46,929 nt of DNA from Pseudanabaena sp. FACHB-2040 (lineage in GTDB: Bacteria; Cyanobacteriota; Cyanobacteriia; Phormidesmidales; Phormidesmidaceae): NCBI RefSeq assembly GCF_014696715.1, contig NZ_JACJQO010000005.1, positions 1,250,352 to 1,297,280 of the forward strand. The letters are read 5' to 3'. Shown here piece by piece: positions 31,553 through 41,060 of the stretch. Position 1 is the stretch's first letter. Each line of letters opens with the position of its first letter. The notes beneath the pieces were generated by a model. It saw only the letters and a list, made by a program, of their open reading frames with translations, had not been told where the DNA came from and made no database searches. The position numbers were made by a program, and so were the translations under genes.

Positions 31553-32536
31553 ATGGCAACAACTGAGCGACGACCCATTCTGCTGGATTTTGAGAAACCG
31601 CTGGCTGAGCTAGAGGCCCGAATTGCCCAAATCCGGGATCTGGCTGAGGAGAACGAAGTTGATGTTTCAGCCGAAATTCGCAAACTAGAGTCGCGCGCCA
31701 ATCAGCTGCGGCAGGAAATTTTCACCAGCCTCACCCCGGCCCAGCGCCTACAGGTCGCCCGCCACCCTCGCCGTCCTAGTACCCTGGACTACATTCAGGC
31801 GATGACCGACGAATGGATCGAACTGCATGGCGATCGGCGCACCGGCAAAGACGATCCGGCTCTAGTCGGCGGCGTAGCTCGATTGCAGGGCCGTCCAGTA
31901 GTTATGCTAGGGCACCAAAAGGGCCGAGACACTAAAGACAACGTGGTTCGCAATTTTGGCATGGCTTCCCCTGGGGGTTACCGCAAAGCGATGCGGCTGA
32001 TGGAGCACGCCAACCGCTTCAAAATGCCGATTATCACGTTTATTGATACGCCAGGAGCCTACCCTGGCTACGAAGCTGAGGAGATGGGCCAGGGAGAAGC
32101 AATCGCCTACAACCTACGGGAAATGTTTGCCCTGGAGGTGCCTATTTTGTGCACTGTCATTGGAGAGGGCGGTTCTGGAGGAGCCTTGGGGATTGGTGTG
32201 GGGGACCGGCTGATTATGTTTGAGCACTCGGTCTACACGGTGGCTAGCCCCGAAGCCTGTGCCGCAATTCTCTGGAAAGATGCCTCTCGTGCCGCTCAGG
32301 CAGCTGAAGCACTCAAAATTACGGCCTGGGATCTGAAAAATCTGGGCATTTTAGACGACCTGCTGCCAGAGCCGGTCGGCGGTGCTCATGCCGATCCGCT
32401 TAAAGCAGCAACCATTCTCAAAGACGCCTTGCTGCGGCACCTAGAGGATCTGTCTAAGCTGTCACCGCAGGAGCTCCAGCGTCTTCGCTATGAGAAGTTT
32501 CGGCAAATTGGCGTTTTCTCTGAAACCGTGGGCTAG
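31553..32536 (+). CDS. accA: Acetyl-CoA carboxylase, carboxyltransferase alpha subunit
   Basis: The 327-residue subunit, with AccD, transfers CO2 from biotin to acetyl-CoA, giving malonyl-CoA, the first committed step of fatty-acid synthesis. Typical motifs are [14 protein letters not shown] at the start, [35 protein letters not shown], and [19 protein letters not shown]. Length is normal for bacteria. The neighbouring ols operon uses malonyl-CoA as its extender, so the two opposite operons share a metabolite. accD is not in the window, as usual in cyanobacteria where the subunits are scattered. Confidence 0.98.
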   Translation: MATTERRPILLDFEKPLAELEARIAQIRDLAEENEVDVSAEIRKLESRANQLRQEIFTSLTPAQRLQVARHPRRPSTLDYIQAMTDEWIELHGDRRTGKDDPALVGGVARLQGRPVVMLGHQKGRDTKDNVVRNFGMASPGGYRKAMRLMEHANRFKMPIITFIDTPGAYPGYEAEEMGQGEAIAYNLREMFALEVPILCTVIGEGGSGGALGIGVGDRLIMFEHSVYTVASPEACAAILWKDASRAAQAAEALKITAWDLKNLGILDDLLPEPVGGAHADPLKAATILKDALLRHLEDLSKLSPQELQRLRYEKFRQIGVFSETVG

Positions 32537-32796
32537 CGCCCCGACTGGTGCCCGTTTTAAGCGGCCGTTAATCTCTTTGGGTTCCAAGACGGAGTATTCT
32601 AGCGAGGAGACCGAACTTCGGGAATCAGACAAAAGCTTCTAATATTCTCGTAACGTTTGTTAACATATTCCATAGCAAGCGGCGATCAGGGCTGCAGTTG
32701 AGTCATGTTCTCCATTGAGATCTCCTGGCTCTAGGTTTCCTGAGTCCGTACCGTTGCCGCTTTCCCCACAAACGGTGTGTTGATTTGGACAATTGG

Positions 32797-33522
32797 ATGA
32801 ATCCCAGTACCCCCCACCGCGCTCTGATTACGGGCGCTAGTAGCGGTATCGGCAGGGCTACTGCGATCGCATTTGCAAAGTCAGGCTTTGACGTAGCGCT
32901 GGTCAGCCGCTCCCTAGAGAAGCTACAGGCCGTCGTTGCCGAACTAGCAGATACCGGCATTAAGGCCAAAGCCTATGCAGTTGATCTGGCAGATGTGGAC
33001 CACGTTTCTGCTGAGATTCATCAGGTGTTGGCAGATTTCGGGACCGTCGACGTGTTGGTTAACTGCGCCGGTATGGGCTACACAGGCTCGCTGGCAACTA
33101 TGTCCCTAGCTGACTGGCAGCAGGTCATAGGGCTCAACTTAACCAGCATCTTTCAGTGCATTCAGGCCGTTTTACCTGATATGCGGCAGCAGCACCGGGG
33201 CACCATTGTTAACATTGCCTCGATTGCTGGGAAGTCTGCTTTCCCGGATTGGGGCGCTTACAGCGTCAGCAAAGCCGGTCTGATGTCCTTGTCCCGCGTT
33301 TTGGCCGTTGAAGAGCGCGCACATGGGATCCGAGTTGTGACTGTTTCTCCAGGGGCCGTGAATACGGCTATTTGGGATACCGCCACCGTGCAGGCAGATT
33401 TCGATCGCTCGCGCATGCTCACGCCGGAGGTGGTGGCCCAAACCATCTTGAATACCGTTGTCCTGCCCGAGTATGCCGTCATTGAGGACCTGACACTCAT
33501 GCCCAGCGGTGGAGCCTTTTAG
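32797..33522 (+). CDS. Short-chain dehydrogenase/reductase
   Basis: This classical SDR of 241 residues has the NAD(P) motif TGASSGIG (12-19), NCAGMG, and the catalytic set Ser, Tyr and Lys in NIASIAGKSAF and YSVSK. I start at the ATG at 32797 rather than a TTG four codons upstream, since the ATG gives a normal SDR N-terminus. It lies 81 bases before folE on the same strand. An SDR beside a GTP cyclohydrolase could be a sepiapterin- or dihydropterin-type reductase; a 3-oxoacyl-ACP reductase-like role is the other common annotation. The substrate is not visible from the sequence. Confidence 0.88.
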   Translation: MNPSTPHRALITGASSGIGRATAIAFAKSGFDVALVSRSLEKLQAVVAELADTGIKAKAYAVDLADVDHVSAEIHQVLADFGTVDVLVNCAGMGYTGSLATMSLADWQQVIGLNLTSIFQCIQAVLPDMRQQHRGTIVNIASIAGKSAFPDWGAYSVSKAGLMSLSRVLAVEERAHGIRVVTVSPGAVNTAIWDTATVQADFDRSRMLTPEVVAQTILNTVVLPEYAVIEDLTLMPSGGAF

Positions 33523-33603
33523 GTCAAGCTGCCGCCAGGGTATCGTCAGTCACAAATGATGGCTTGACTTTCTTGTGTTTATTTGGAGTTACAAAGAATC
33601 ACT

Positions 33604-34323
33604 ATGACTATTGCGTCATCAAATGGCTTCAACGGCAATCCAACCGCAACTCCTCTAGGCAGCAGCGGTGCCAAAGAGGTTCAGCCGGTAGTTCGCCCTG
33701 ATCGGACCACCAGCCACGGTCACGAGGCCTACCCCTATCCTATCCCCGAAACGTCTCAGGACGATATGCAGGACGCCGTCCACACCATTCTGCGATCAGT
33801 CGGGGAAGACCCAGAGCGGGAGGGGCTGCTCAAAACTCCTAAGCGGGTTGCGGAAGCTATGCGCTTTCTCACCAGCGGTTATCAGCAGTCACTCGACGAT
33901 TTGCTGAACGGGGCCATTTTTGACGAAGGTCATAACGAGATGGTGCTGGTGCGAGACATTAACCTGTTTAGCCTGTGCGAGCACCACATGCTGCCGTTTA
34001 TGGGCCGCGCCCACGTTGCCTACATTCCCAATCAGAAGGTGGTGGGCCTAAGCAAGCTCGCCCGCATTGTGGAGATGTACTCCCGTCGTCTGCAGGTGCA
34101 GGAGCGGCTAACCCGTCAGGTGGCTGAGGCGATTCAGGAGATTCTAGAGCCTCAGGGAGTGGCAGTGGTGGTAGAAGCCAGCCACATGTGTATGGTCATG
34201 CGCGGCGTGCAAAAGCCTGGTTCATGGACGGTGACCAGCGCTATGTTGGGCTCTTTCCAGGATGACTCCAAAACCCGTGAAGAGTTCTTGAGCCTGATTC
34301 GCCACCAGCCCTCATTCTTCTAA
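33604..34323 (+). CDS. folE: GTP cyclohydrolase I
   Basis: The 239-residue enzyme converts GTP to dihydroneopterin triphosphate, the first step of folate and pterin synthesis. The zinc ligands are seen in LCEHHMLPF (Cys125, His128) and SHMCMVMRG (Cys196). The motif [20 protein letters not shown] and the [14 protein letters not shown] region are typical. The N-terminus has an extra, low-complexity segment of about 50 residues. I use the ATG at 33604; a TTG seven codons upstream is possible but adds nothing. A strong terminator follows. Confidence 0.96.
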   Translation: MTIASSNGFNGNPTATPLGSSGAKEVQPVVRPDRTTSHGHEAYPYPIPETSQDDMQDAVHTILRSVGEDPEREGLLKTPKRVAEAMRFLTSGYQQSLDDLLNGAIFDEGHNEMVLVRDINLFSLCEHHMLPFMGRAHVAYIPNQKVVGLSKLARIVEMYSRRLQVQERLTRQVAEAIQEILEPQGVAVVVEASHMCMVMRGVQKPGSWTVTSAMLGSFQDDSKTREEFLSLIRHQPSFF

Positions 34324-34370
34324 AACCAATTTGGTAGCCTAATCCGTTTTAGGTGTTCCGTTTTAAGTGT

Positions 34371-34405
34371 ATAGAGACGCGATCAATCGCGTCTCTATTT
34401 TTTTT
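34371..34405 (+). terminator. Rho-independent terminator after folE
   Basis: ATAGAGACGCGAT pairs exactly with ATCGCGTCTCTAT (34386-34398) with two central bases, and eight T follow. It sits 48 bases after folE. The palindrome also resembles a widespread cyanobacterial intergenic repeat, so it may be a repeat acting as a terminator. Confidence 0.92.
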
Positions 34406-34409
34406 GGGA

Positions 34410-35060
34410 CTATTCTTCCAACCACGGCCGCAGCCGCTCAAACAGCCGCTTAACCTGGTCTAGGTCTTTGACGCCAGGAGAAACTTCCACGCCGCTGGAG
34501 AGGTCAATGCCGTCGGGAGAGAGCTGAGTTAGGGCATCAACAACATTGTCAGGCGTTAGTCCACCCGCTAGCAGCCAAGGACAGGCCGGATGGAAGGATT
34601 GCAGGGAGGCCCAATCAAGGGTCTTGCCCGTACCGCCGAGGAGCTGGGGGTGGTAGGCATCGAGCAGCAGGCCATCGACCTCAGGCTCAAAGCGAACTGC
34701 CTGAATTAAGTCTTGAGCAGATCGAATTCTCAGCGCTTTAATAATGGCGATGCCGGGCAGCTGCTGCCGAATCAGCTGGCATAGTTCGGGAGACTCATTG
34801 CCGTGAAGTTGAATGCTGCTAAGTTGGCCCGTTTTAACGGTGGTTTCTAATGTCTTGAGGTCAGCATCTGCGAAGACTCCGACCGTTTCTAGAGAGCGCT
34901 GAATCGTATCTTTAAGCGCTTCTCCAATATTGCCAATGTGTTCTGGGGTAATGTAGCGGGGCGAGGCCGGAACACAAATGAAACCAAGGGCTGTAGCGCC
35001 CAAATGTGCGATCGCAACCGCCTGGTCTGCCTGAGTAATGCCGCAAATCTTAACCCGCAT
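34410..35060 (-). CDS. trpF: Phosphoribosylanthranilate isomerase
   Basis: The 216-residue TIM-barrel enzyme catalyses the Amadori rearrangement in tryptophan synthesis. The catalytic Cys is in the opening [25 protein letters not shown] follows, and the catalytic Asp is in the [20 protein letters not shown] block. The phosphate-binding end is [10 protein letters not shown] and GIDLSSGVE. Length is normal. It stands alone, convergent with folE and divergent from psaK, so trpF is unlinked from other trp genes, as is usual in cyanobacteria. Confidence 0.97.
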   Translation of the reverse strand: MRVKICGITQADQAVAIAHLGATALGFICVPASPRYITPEHIGNIGEALKDTIQRSLETVGVFADADLKTLETTVKTGQLSSIQLHGNESPELCQLIRQQLPGIAIIKALRIRSAQDLIQAVRFEPEVDGLLLDAYHPQLLGGTGKTLDWASLQSFHPACPWLLAGGLTPDNVVDALTQLSPDGIDLSSGVEVSPGVKDLDQVKRLFERLRPWLEE

Positions 35061-35104
35061 GTTAACTCTATTAAACAGTTCGCAAGATTGATTCTACGGC
35101 TCTT

Positions 35105-35137
35105 TATAATCCTTAGTGTTTAGCAAATATCGATATT
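35105..35137 (+). promoter_or_regulatory. psaK promoter -10 and downstream palindrome
   Basis: A perfect TATAAT (35105-35110) lies 47 bases upstream of the psaK start, with only a weak -35. Between it and the start is the 12-bp palindrome AATATCGATATT (35126-35137). The palindrome could be an operator or simply part of the leader. Confidence 0.45.
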
Positions 35138-35157
35138 ATTTGCGGGGGGATTAGACT

Positions 35158-35430
35158 TTGTTAACTTTTGCTATTTTACTGGCTCAATCTGTGCCCACCA
35201 CACCTCAGTGGTCACCCAAGGTCGCCATTGTCATGATTGCCTGTAACTTATTTGTTTTAGCAATCGGCAAATATGCGATTAGAAAACCGGGAGCCGGGCC
35301 TGCTCTCCCGTTTCAAATGCCCATGCTGTTTGAAGGATTTGGTGTGCCCGAACTGCTGGCCATCGCGAGCTTTGGCCACATTTTAGGGGCCGGTATGATT
35401 TTGGGCATGGGCAACGCTGGTTTGCTGTAG
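35158..35430 (+). CDS. psaK: Photosystem I subunit PsaK
   Basis: This 90-residue protein is a two-helix thylakoid subunit at the edge of photosystem I that binds chlorophyll. The family pattern is visible: helix 1 (WSPKVAIVMIACNLFVLAIGKYAI), the polar loop RKPGAGPALPF, then helix 2 (GVPELLAIASFGHILGAGMILGM). The only possible start before helix 1 is TTG at 35158: a stop codon lies two codons upstream, no ATG or GTG precedes the first helix, and GGGGGGA sits eight bases upstream. It is divergent from trpF and followed by a terminator. Confidence 0.95.
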   Translation: MLTFAILLAQSVPTTPQWSPKVAIVMIACNLFVLAIGKYAIRKPGAGPALPFQMPMLFEGFGVPELLAIASFGHILGAGMILGMGNAGLL

Positions 35431-35514
35431 CTCCTGAGCACTGTAGTCCTCAAAAGCGGCTTCAGGCAGTCATTTCAAGCTCATCCTTCACACTCCAAGC
35501 CGAACCTGCTCCAG

Positions 35515-35544
35515 GGAGGTACCTCTGCGGCACCTCCTTTTTTT
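35515..35544 (+). terminator. Rho-independent terminator after psaK
   Basis: GGAGGT (35515-35520) pairs with ACCTCC (35532-35537), followed by seven T. It lies about 85 bases after the psaK stop. An internal palindrome (GAGGTACCTC) offers an alternative fold. Confidence 0.75.
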
Positions 35545-35664
35545 AGGTGAGGTTATCCCCAAAGTAGCCTCTCTTAGCCCACCGTTAGAATGGGGCTAGG
35601 GCTGTGAGGGCGCTGGTCACACCACTCCTAAGCAACCCCATCAACGAATTCAGGATTTCAGCCT

Positions 35665-36864
35665 ATGCAATCGGGTTGGCGCGTTGGCTCCCTGTTTGGC
35701 ATTCCCTTTTTCATCGACACCTCCTGGTTGGTCATTCTCCTATTGGTGACCTATTCCTATGGAGTTGACCCTGTGTGGCAGAGCGCTTGGGGCACTTTAG
35801 CTTGGGGCATGGGCCTGCTGCTGGCCCTGCTGCTGTTTAGCTCGGTGCTGCTGCATGAATTAGGCCATAGCCTAGCTGCCAAGAAGCAGGGCATTCAGGT
35901 CAACTCGATTACCCTCTTTCTCTTTGGGGGAATTGCCGCCATTGAGCAGGAGTCTAAAACGCCGGGAGAAGCATTTCAAGTTGCGATCGCAGGCCCTCTA
36001 GTCAGCTTTGGCCTGTACCTGTTGCTGTCTGCCCTAGGCACCCTGCCCGCCTTGCCAGAACCAGCCCAGGTGGTTGCTACCAATGTGGCTCAGATTAACC
36101 TGGTGCTAACCCTATTTAATCTAATTCCAGGACTGCCCCTAGATGGCGGTCAGGTGCTCAAAGCGCTGGTCTGGAAGATTACCAACAGCCGCACCAAAGG
36201 AATCCGCTGGGCCGCTCGTTCTGGGCAGTTGCTAGGCTGGCTGGCGATTTCCCTGGGGCTGTTTGCCGCCCTGGTATACCAAATCTGGTTTGGCCTGTGG
36301 ATTGCCGCAATTGGCTGGTTTGCCCTCCGCAATGCGGCCACCTATAACCGGGTCACCGACCTGCAGGAGGCAATGGCTTCCCTCACCGCTGCCGATGCGA
36401 TGGGGAGAGAGTTTCGGGTGGTTGATGCCAACATTACCCTACGCCAATTTGCCGACGACTACGTGCTTCAAGAAAAACGCACTCCTGTGTATTTCGCCGC
36501 CTCCGACGGTCGCTACCGAGGTCTAGTAGCAGCAGACGACCTGCGCGAGATTGAACGCAGCGAGTGGGAAACCCGCACACTACACAGCATTGCCCATCCC
36601 TTGCTAGAGATTCCCTCAGTGCGTGAGCAGACTCCCCTGCCTGACGTGATCAACGCTCTAGAAACTAACCTGCTGCCGCGCATTACCGTGCTCACACCAG
36701 CCGACGCTGTTGCTGGCGTTGTGGATCGAGGAGACGTCGTCCGGGCACTGGCCGGGCAACTTGGATTTGCCATCTCAGAGAGCGTGATTCAGAACATCAA
36801 GGAAGAGGGCAAGTATCCGCCGGGCCTGCAAATTCCGGCCATTGCCAAGGCTGCTCTAGAGTAA
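35665..36864 (+). CDS. Site-2 protease family membrane metalloprotease with CBS domains
   Basis: The 399-residue protein belongs to peptidase family M50. The zinc motif HELGH (64-68) lies in a membrane helix, and the third ligand motif LPLDGG has Asp160. About six hydrophobic segments fill residues 10-225, and the remainder (about 240-385) is a pair of CBS-like modules (TAADAMGREFRVV, LTPADAVAGVVDRGDVVRAL), which usually bind adenine nucleotides. Such CBS-S2Ps cleave membrane-bound regulators in bacteria and may sense energy status; the substrate is unknown. It converges with the lipoate ligase gene with 31 bases between. Confidence 0.93.
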   Translation: MQSGWRVGSLFGIPFFIDTSWLVILLLVTYSYGVDPVWQSAWGTLAWGMGLLLALLLFSSVLLHELGHSLAAKKQGIQVNSITLFLFGGIAAIEQESKTPGEAFQVAIAGPLVSFGLYLLLSALGTLPALPEPAQVVATNVAQINLVLTLFNLIPGLPLDGGQVLKALVWKITNSRTKGIRWAARSGQLLGWLAISLGLFAALVYQIWFGLWIAAIGWFALRNAATYNRVTDLQEAMASLTAADAMGREFRVVDANITLRQFADDYVLQEKRTPVYFAASDGRYRGLVAADDLREIERSEWETRTLHSIAHPLLEIPSVREQTPLPDVINALETNLLPRITVLTPADAVAGVVDRGDVVRALAGQLGFAISESVIQNIKEEGKYPPGLQIPAIAKAALE

Positions 36865-36895
36865 GGTTCTAAAGGGGGCTGGTTAGGAGAACCGT

Positions 36896-37660
36896 CTAAA
36901 CCGGCAAAGAAAACGCCTCTACTGCCGCCTCTACCTCTGCTTCCGTCAACGCTGCCACGTCGAAACAGGTATTAAAACAGCGTTCAGCGGCTGATTTTAG
37001 CTCCGCGATCAGCCGCTGAATTCGGATTTCTTCAGGCAGTTCCGCCAACGCTTGCGGCAATGGACAGACCGAATTTCCCGGTTCCCCAAAGACCTCTCGA
37101 TATAGCTCACTATCAGCAGAAAGCCGAATTGAGCCGTGCTGTAAAAGATAACCGGCACTCCAGAACTGAGCACTGCCTATTATCTTCTGGGCTGGATCTG
37201 CCGCCCCAACTAAATCAGCTCCCGTTGCAGTGCCAAAGCAGCTGGGATTGTGAATGTAGCCCCGCCCTGCTGCCCCCAACACAAGCCGCACACCCAAAGC
37301 CTCTAGCCCCTCCACCAAAAACTGACAGACCTGTCGGTACACCTGCAGACGTTCTCCTTTAAAGCCAGAAGCCACCAGGGCATAGGTCAAGTCCCCTGCG
37401 TGGAGTACAGCCCGTCCACCACTGGGTCGCCGCACGAGGTCTACCGGCTGCCCCTGCCAAACTAGGTTGCGCCACGACTGGGGCCAGCGCCGCTGATGAT
37501 AGCCCAGGGAAATTGCCGCCGGAGACCAGGTATAAAACCGCAAAACAGGAGGAGATTGGCCTTGCTGGTGCTGATGCAGCAGCCAGCGGTCGACAGCCAT
37601 CTGCACGGCTCCAGGAGCCGCCATAGGGGGAATAAAACGCCAAGGCTCGGTCAACGCCAA
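36896..37660 (-). CDS. Lipoate-protein ligase family protein (BPL/LPL fold)
   Basis: The 254-residue protein has the biotin/lipoate ligase fold: RRPSGGRAVLHAGDLTYAL (77-95), the lysine loop KIIGSAQFWS (Lys159), and the HGSI motif. These proteins attach lipoate or octanoate to acceptor domains of 2-oxoacid dehydrogenases or the glycine cleavage system. Whether this one is a ligase (LplA-like), an octanoyltransferase (LipM-like; Cys141 is a candidate) or a related enzyme cannot be decided by eye. No other lipoylation gene is adjacent. Confidence 0.88.
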   Translation of the reverse strand: MALTEPWRFIPPMAAPGAVQMAVDRWLLHQHQQGQSPPVLRFYTWSPAAISLGYHQRRWPQSWRNLVWQGQPVDLVRRPSGGRAVLHAGDLTYALVASGFKGERLQVYRQVCQFLVEGLEALGVRLVLGAAGRGYIHNPSCFGTATGADLVGAADPAQKIIGSAQFWSAGYLLQHGSIRLSADSELYREVFGEPGNSVCPLPQALAELPEEIRIQRLIAELKSAAERCFNTCFDVAALTEAEVEAAVEAFSLPV

Positions 37661-37765
37661 TCCTTCAGGTATGCAGCTTCAGCGCAGGAAAAGAGGGATT
37701 TTTCAACCCCCTTTTCAGAGGGCAGAGGGGATTGCTAGAAAGCCATGCTCTGCTCGATTGACCCC

Positions 37766-38206
37766 TTAAACAGCACCATACTCTTCAGCCAAAGCCTCAT
37801 CGTTATCGTCGGCAATCGTTGCGACAATCGTCATGAGGCGAGAAATTTCAGCCGGAGTAATCCCCTGCAAAATACGGCTAGACAGCACCACTACCTGCTC
37901 ACCCAAAATACCGAAACAGGCTTCAAAGGTTTCTCCGCAATTCATCTCAAGCAGGTGCCGCATGAGCCGAGTTTCTTCTCGGGCAGGTAAAGACAAGACT
38001 GGAGACCACACAGTGAGCGTGTCGGTTTCCTCAGTGCCGGTTAGCTGGACATAAACCTCTACGCTGCCGTACTTAAACTTCCAGAGGTGGCCGTCTTCCG
38101 TATGGCTGACCAGAGCGCTATTGTCCTGGTCGAGACTAGAAATAACAGTCTCGATAACATCGATATGGTTGGCAGTATCAGCCTCAGAAATTTCTTCCAT
38201 CAACAT
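37766..38206 (-). CDS. YbjN/T3SS-chaperone-like domain protein
   Basis: This 146-residue acidic protein has a single alpha-beta fold of the YbjN or CesT-like type: a first helix (ANHIDVIETVISSLD), central strands (LWKFKYGSVEVYVQLTG, TLTVWSPVLSLP), and two helices (ETRLMRHLLEMNCGETFEACFG, ISRLMTIVATIADD). Members are widespread in cyanobacteria and plastids. Most have no defined biochemical role, though some are needed for photosystem or pigment protein assembly. The start may be the Met two codons downstream. It is separated from the methyltransferase by about 200 bases containing a distant 10-bp inverted repeat (38230-38239, 38293-38302). Confidence 0.8.
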   Translation of the reverse strand: MLMEEISEADTANHIDVIETVISSLDQDNSALVSHTEDGHLWKFKYGSVEVYVQLTGTEETDTLTVWSPVLSLPAREETRLMRHLLEMNCGETFEACFGILGEQVVVLSSRILQGITPAEISRLMTIVATIADDNDEALAEEYGAV

Positions 38207-38405
38207 GATCAGCGTAGTTCCATCGCGTAAGTTGGCTTAAGCCACATCCTACACAGGCAAACAGCAAGAAGCAGTCACCCAAAGGCATGACCTAAGCCAA
38301 CTGTATCGCTAGATAGCGTTTTTGCCTGGGGGTCTGTAGATATTTTTTTGCGGCTAGAGTTTCCTAGTGCCGATGCTCTACAGCTTCCCCAACAAGTTTC
38401 CTTGC

Positions 38406-39542
38406 CTAGGCAGGCTTACGACAGATCCAGTACTTACTCATAAAGTGAACCTGGTTTGTGACTGCCTCAAACCCCGCTTCGCTCAGGCGTACATTCAGGT
38501 CGTCCGTCACATAATGCCGGTAGTAGGGTTCATGGAACAGGGAGGGGAAGTTTTCCATCGTCACCTTCAGCTCCGGCGAATCGCTTACCTGAATGGAGTC
38601 ACAAATGACAAAGGTGCCTCCTGGCTGAGTCACCCGGAAGGCTTCGTTGATGACGTTTTGACGGGCAGCCGCGGGCAGCTCGTGGAATAGGAAGACGCTC
38701 GCTGTTGCCTCAAAGTAGTTGTCTACGAAGGGCAGCGACTCGGCGTTGGCCTGCACTAGCTGCGGCAGCACACTGGGCTTTTGAGACAGCGTTTGGTTAG
38801 CCTTACGCAGGTAAGCCGGGGAGAGGTCAACCCCATACAGCGACGCCTTGGGCAATGTTTCGCGGATCATGTTCAGGGTACGCCCTGTGCCGCAGGCAAT
38901 GTCTAACACCTTGCCACCGCCGGACGGGCTGAGAGCCATTAGTCCCTGTTTGAGGGGCGCTAGAATGCGGCGACGCATAGCGTCAGCCGTGCCATTAAAG
39001 AGAATCTCGACCTGCAGATCGTACAGATTGGCCGACAGGTCGCTGAGATAACCGTTGGTCTGGTGGTGGAAGTTTTGCAGATAGTACTTGGGATAGCCCG
39101 ATGTATCAATATCTGAGTCAAACCGATGGTACTCACGATTGTTGGCCCGATCCCAAATCATGGGCGTATCGAGGCACATGAGCGGGTAGTAGCGAAAAAA
39201 ATCGTCCCAGGGATTGTCAAACAGGAGATCTTTGGGATAGACCCCAGCTTCGGCATCCTGCCAGTCTGTCTCTAGCAGAGTCTCCATACGACCGTAAATC
39301 AGCCTCAGCAGGTCTGGATCAAGCGGCTTGGATTGGATAGCTTTGGGCGGACTAACCATTTGTAGAAGCTGAGCGCTCACAGTTTTATGAGTCAACCCAA
39401 AGAAGCTTTTTCCCTGCTGGAAAGTTTGATAGGCCAGCTTTGTCAATGTGTCGGGCATATGACCAGATCGATGTAATTCGGTGAGGAACTTTCCTTCTGT
39501 AAAAGATTGTAACGAGAATCTCTCAGAACTGGGGTCTCGCAT
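38406..39542 (-). CDS. SAM-dependent methyltransferase (class I)
   Basis: The 378-residue protein has a C-terminal Rossmann methyltransferase domain (about 205-375) with motif I VLDIACGTGRTL, the acidic end of strand 2 (YGVDLSPAY), ANAESLPFVDNYF and FHELPAAARQ. The N-terminal 200 residues are an extension, rich in aromatic residues and Asp (LLFDNPWDDFFRYYPLM), without a motif I recognise. Methyl acceptor is unknown; quinone, lipid or chlorophyll-related substrates are the usual guesses in cyanobacteria and cannot be ranked here. It lies downstream of glnA on the same strand but behind a terminator. Confidence 0.9.
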   Translation of the reverse strand: MRDPSSERFSLQSFTEGKFLTELHRSGHMPDTLTKLAYQTFQQGKSFFGLTHKTVSAQLLQMVSPPKAIQSKPLDPDLLRLIYGRMETLLETDWQDAEAGVYPKDLLFDNPWDDFFRYYPLMCLDTPMIWDRANNREYHRFDSDIDTSGYPKYYLQNFHHQTNGYLSDLSANLYDLQVEILFNGTADAMRRRILAPLKQGLMALSPSGGGKVLDIACGTGRTLNMIRETLPKASLYGVDLSPAYLRKANQTLSQKPSVLPQLVQANAESLPFVDNYFEATASVFLFHELPAAARQNVINEAFRVTQPGGTFVICDSIQVSDSPELKVTMENFPSLFHEPYYRHYVTDDLNVRLSEAGFEAVTNQVHFMSKYWICRKPA

Positions 39543-39560
39543 AGTCCCTCAAAAGACAGA

Positions 39561-39589
39561 AATAGGGACGTGGTCATCACGTCCCTATT
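39561..39589 (-). terminator. Terminator after glnA
   Basis: AATAGGGACGTG pairs exactly with CACGTCCCTATT around a 5-base loop. In the leftward direction the stem is followed by a T-rich stretch (TTTCTGTCTTTTG). It lies 52 bases after the glnA stop. The palindrome is similar in design to the one after folE. Confidence 0.85.
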
Positions 39590-39641
39590 ACAGGCCCCTA
39601 TTGCGGGCTATGAGTGCCGAAGTTACAGCTTGTAAAGAACC

Positions 39642-41060
39642 TTAGCAGTCGTAGTAAAGCGCCAACTCATAGGGATGGGGCCGTAGACGCATGGGGTTGA
39701 CTTCGTTGTCGAGCTTGTATTCGATCCAGTTGCTAATGAAGTCTTCGGTGAAGACACCCGTGCTGGTCAAGAAGCTGTGGTCGGCTTCCAGTGCCTTAAG
39801 GGCGTCCAGCAGCGAGCCGGGGGTCGAAGGAATCTTCGCTAGCTCCTCGGGGCTGAGGTCATAGATGTCTACATCTAGCGGATCGCCGGGGTCGATTTGG
39901 TTTTTGATGCCGTCGATACCGGCGCAGAGCATCGCTGCAAAGGCCAAATAGGGGTTAGAGGTGGCATCCGGACAGCGGAACTCAAGGCGCTTGGCCTTGG
40001 GGTTGTCGCCAGACAGCGGAATGCGCACAGAGGCCGAGCGGTTGCCCTGGGAGTAGGCCAGGTTTACCGGCGCTTCAAAGCCGGGTACCAAGCGCTTGTA
40101 GGAGTTGGTCGTGGGGTTGGTTAGAGCCAGCAGCGCCGGAGCGTGCTTGAGGATGCCGCCGATATACCACAGGGCCATTTGGCTTAGCCCAGCATACTGA
40201 TCTCCAGCAAAGAGGGGCTCACCATTGTTCCAGATGGACTGGTGGGTGTGCATGCCAGAGCCGTTGTCGTTAAACAGCGGTTTGGGCATGAAGGTGACGG
40301 TTTTGCCCCACTTCTTAGCAACGTTCTTGATGCAGTACTTATAGATCATCAGCCAGTCGGCGGCTTCGATCAGACGACCAAAGCGAATACCCAGCTCACA
40401 CTGGCCGCCGGTAGCCACCTCGTGGTGGTGCTTTTCGATGGGCACGCCCAGCTTGGCCATGGTCAACAACATTTCGCTGCGCATGTCCTGCGAGGTGTCG
40501 GTGGGGGCGACAGGGAAGTAGCCCTCTTTGTAGCGGGGTTTGTAGCCCAGGTTGCCGCCTGCTTCTTCGCGACCAGTGTTCCAACGGCCCTCGACGCTAT
40601 CGACGTAGTAGTAGGCGGAGTGCTCGTTCTGGTCGAAGCGTACGTCGTCGAAGATGAAGAACTCAGCCTCAGGACCAAAGAAGGCGGTGTCGCCAATACC
40701 GGTGGACTTGAGGTATTCGATCGCCTTGGTTGCGATCGCACGCGGGCAGCGGGAATACAGTTCGCCGGTACGGGGCTCTTTGATGGTACAAATCATGCTC
40801 AGGGTCGGTTCCGCCATGAAGGGGTCGAGCCAAGCGGTGTTGGGGTCGGGCACCATCATCATGTCCGACTCATTAATGGCCTTCCAGCCGCGAATGCTAG
40901 AGCCGTCGAAGGCCACCCCATCGGTAAAGCTGCTCTCGTCAATCTGGCTTTTGTGCAGGGTAAGGTGCTGCCAGATACCGGGCATGTCGATAAATTTCAG
41001 GTCAATTAACTGAATGCCGTCATCCTCAATCCACTTCAGGATGTCTGCTGGGGTTGCCAT
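39642..41060 (-). CDS. glnA: Glutamine synthetase type I
   Basis: The 472-residue enzyme joins ammonium and glutamate with ATP to glutamine, the main ammonium assimilation step in cyanobacteria. Canonical pieces are [11 protein letters not shown], the metal-site [22 protein letters not shown], the [23 protein letters not shown] loop and [16 protein letters not shown]. The Tyr of the adenylylation-type loop ([12 protein letters not shown]) is present, although cyanobacterial enzymes are usually controlled by small inhibitory proteins instead. Length is normal. AAGGAG precedes the ATG. It is divergent from apcF across a spacer of 700 bases. Confidence 0.99.
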   Translation of the reverse strand: MATPADILKWIEDDGIQLIDLKFIDMPGIWQHLTLHKSQIDESSFTDGVAFDGSSIRGWKAINESDMMMVPDPNTAWLDPFMAEPTLSMICTIKEPRTGELYSRCPRAIATKAIEYLKSTGIGDTAFFGPEAEFFIFDDVRFDQNEHSAYYYVDSVEGRWNTGREEAGGNLGYKPRYKEGYFPVAPTDTSQDMRSEMLLTMAKLGVPIEKHHHEVATGGQCELGIRFGRLIEAADWLMIYKYCIKNVAKKWGKTVTFMPKPLFNDNGSGMHTHQSIWNNGEPLFAGDQYAGLSQMALWYIGGILKHAPALLALTNPTTNSYKRLVPGFEAPVNLAYSQGNRSASVRIPLSGDNPKAKRLEFRCPDATSNPYLAFAAMLCAGIDGIKNQIDPGDPLDVDIYDLSPEELAKIPSTPGSLLDALKALEADHSFLTSTGVFTEDFISNWIEYKLDNEVNPMRLRPHPYELALYYDC

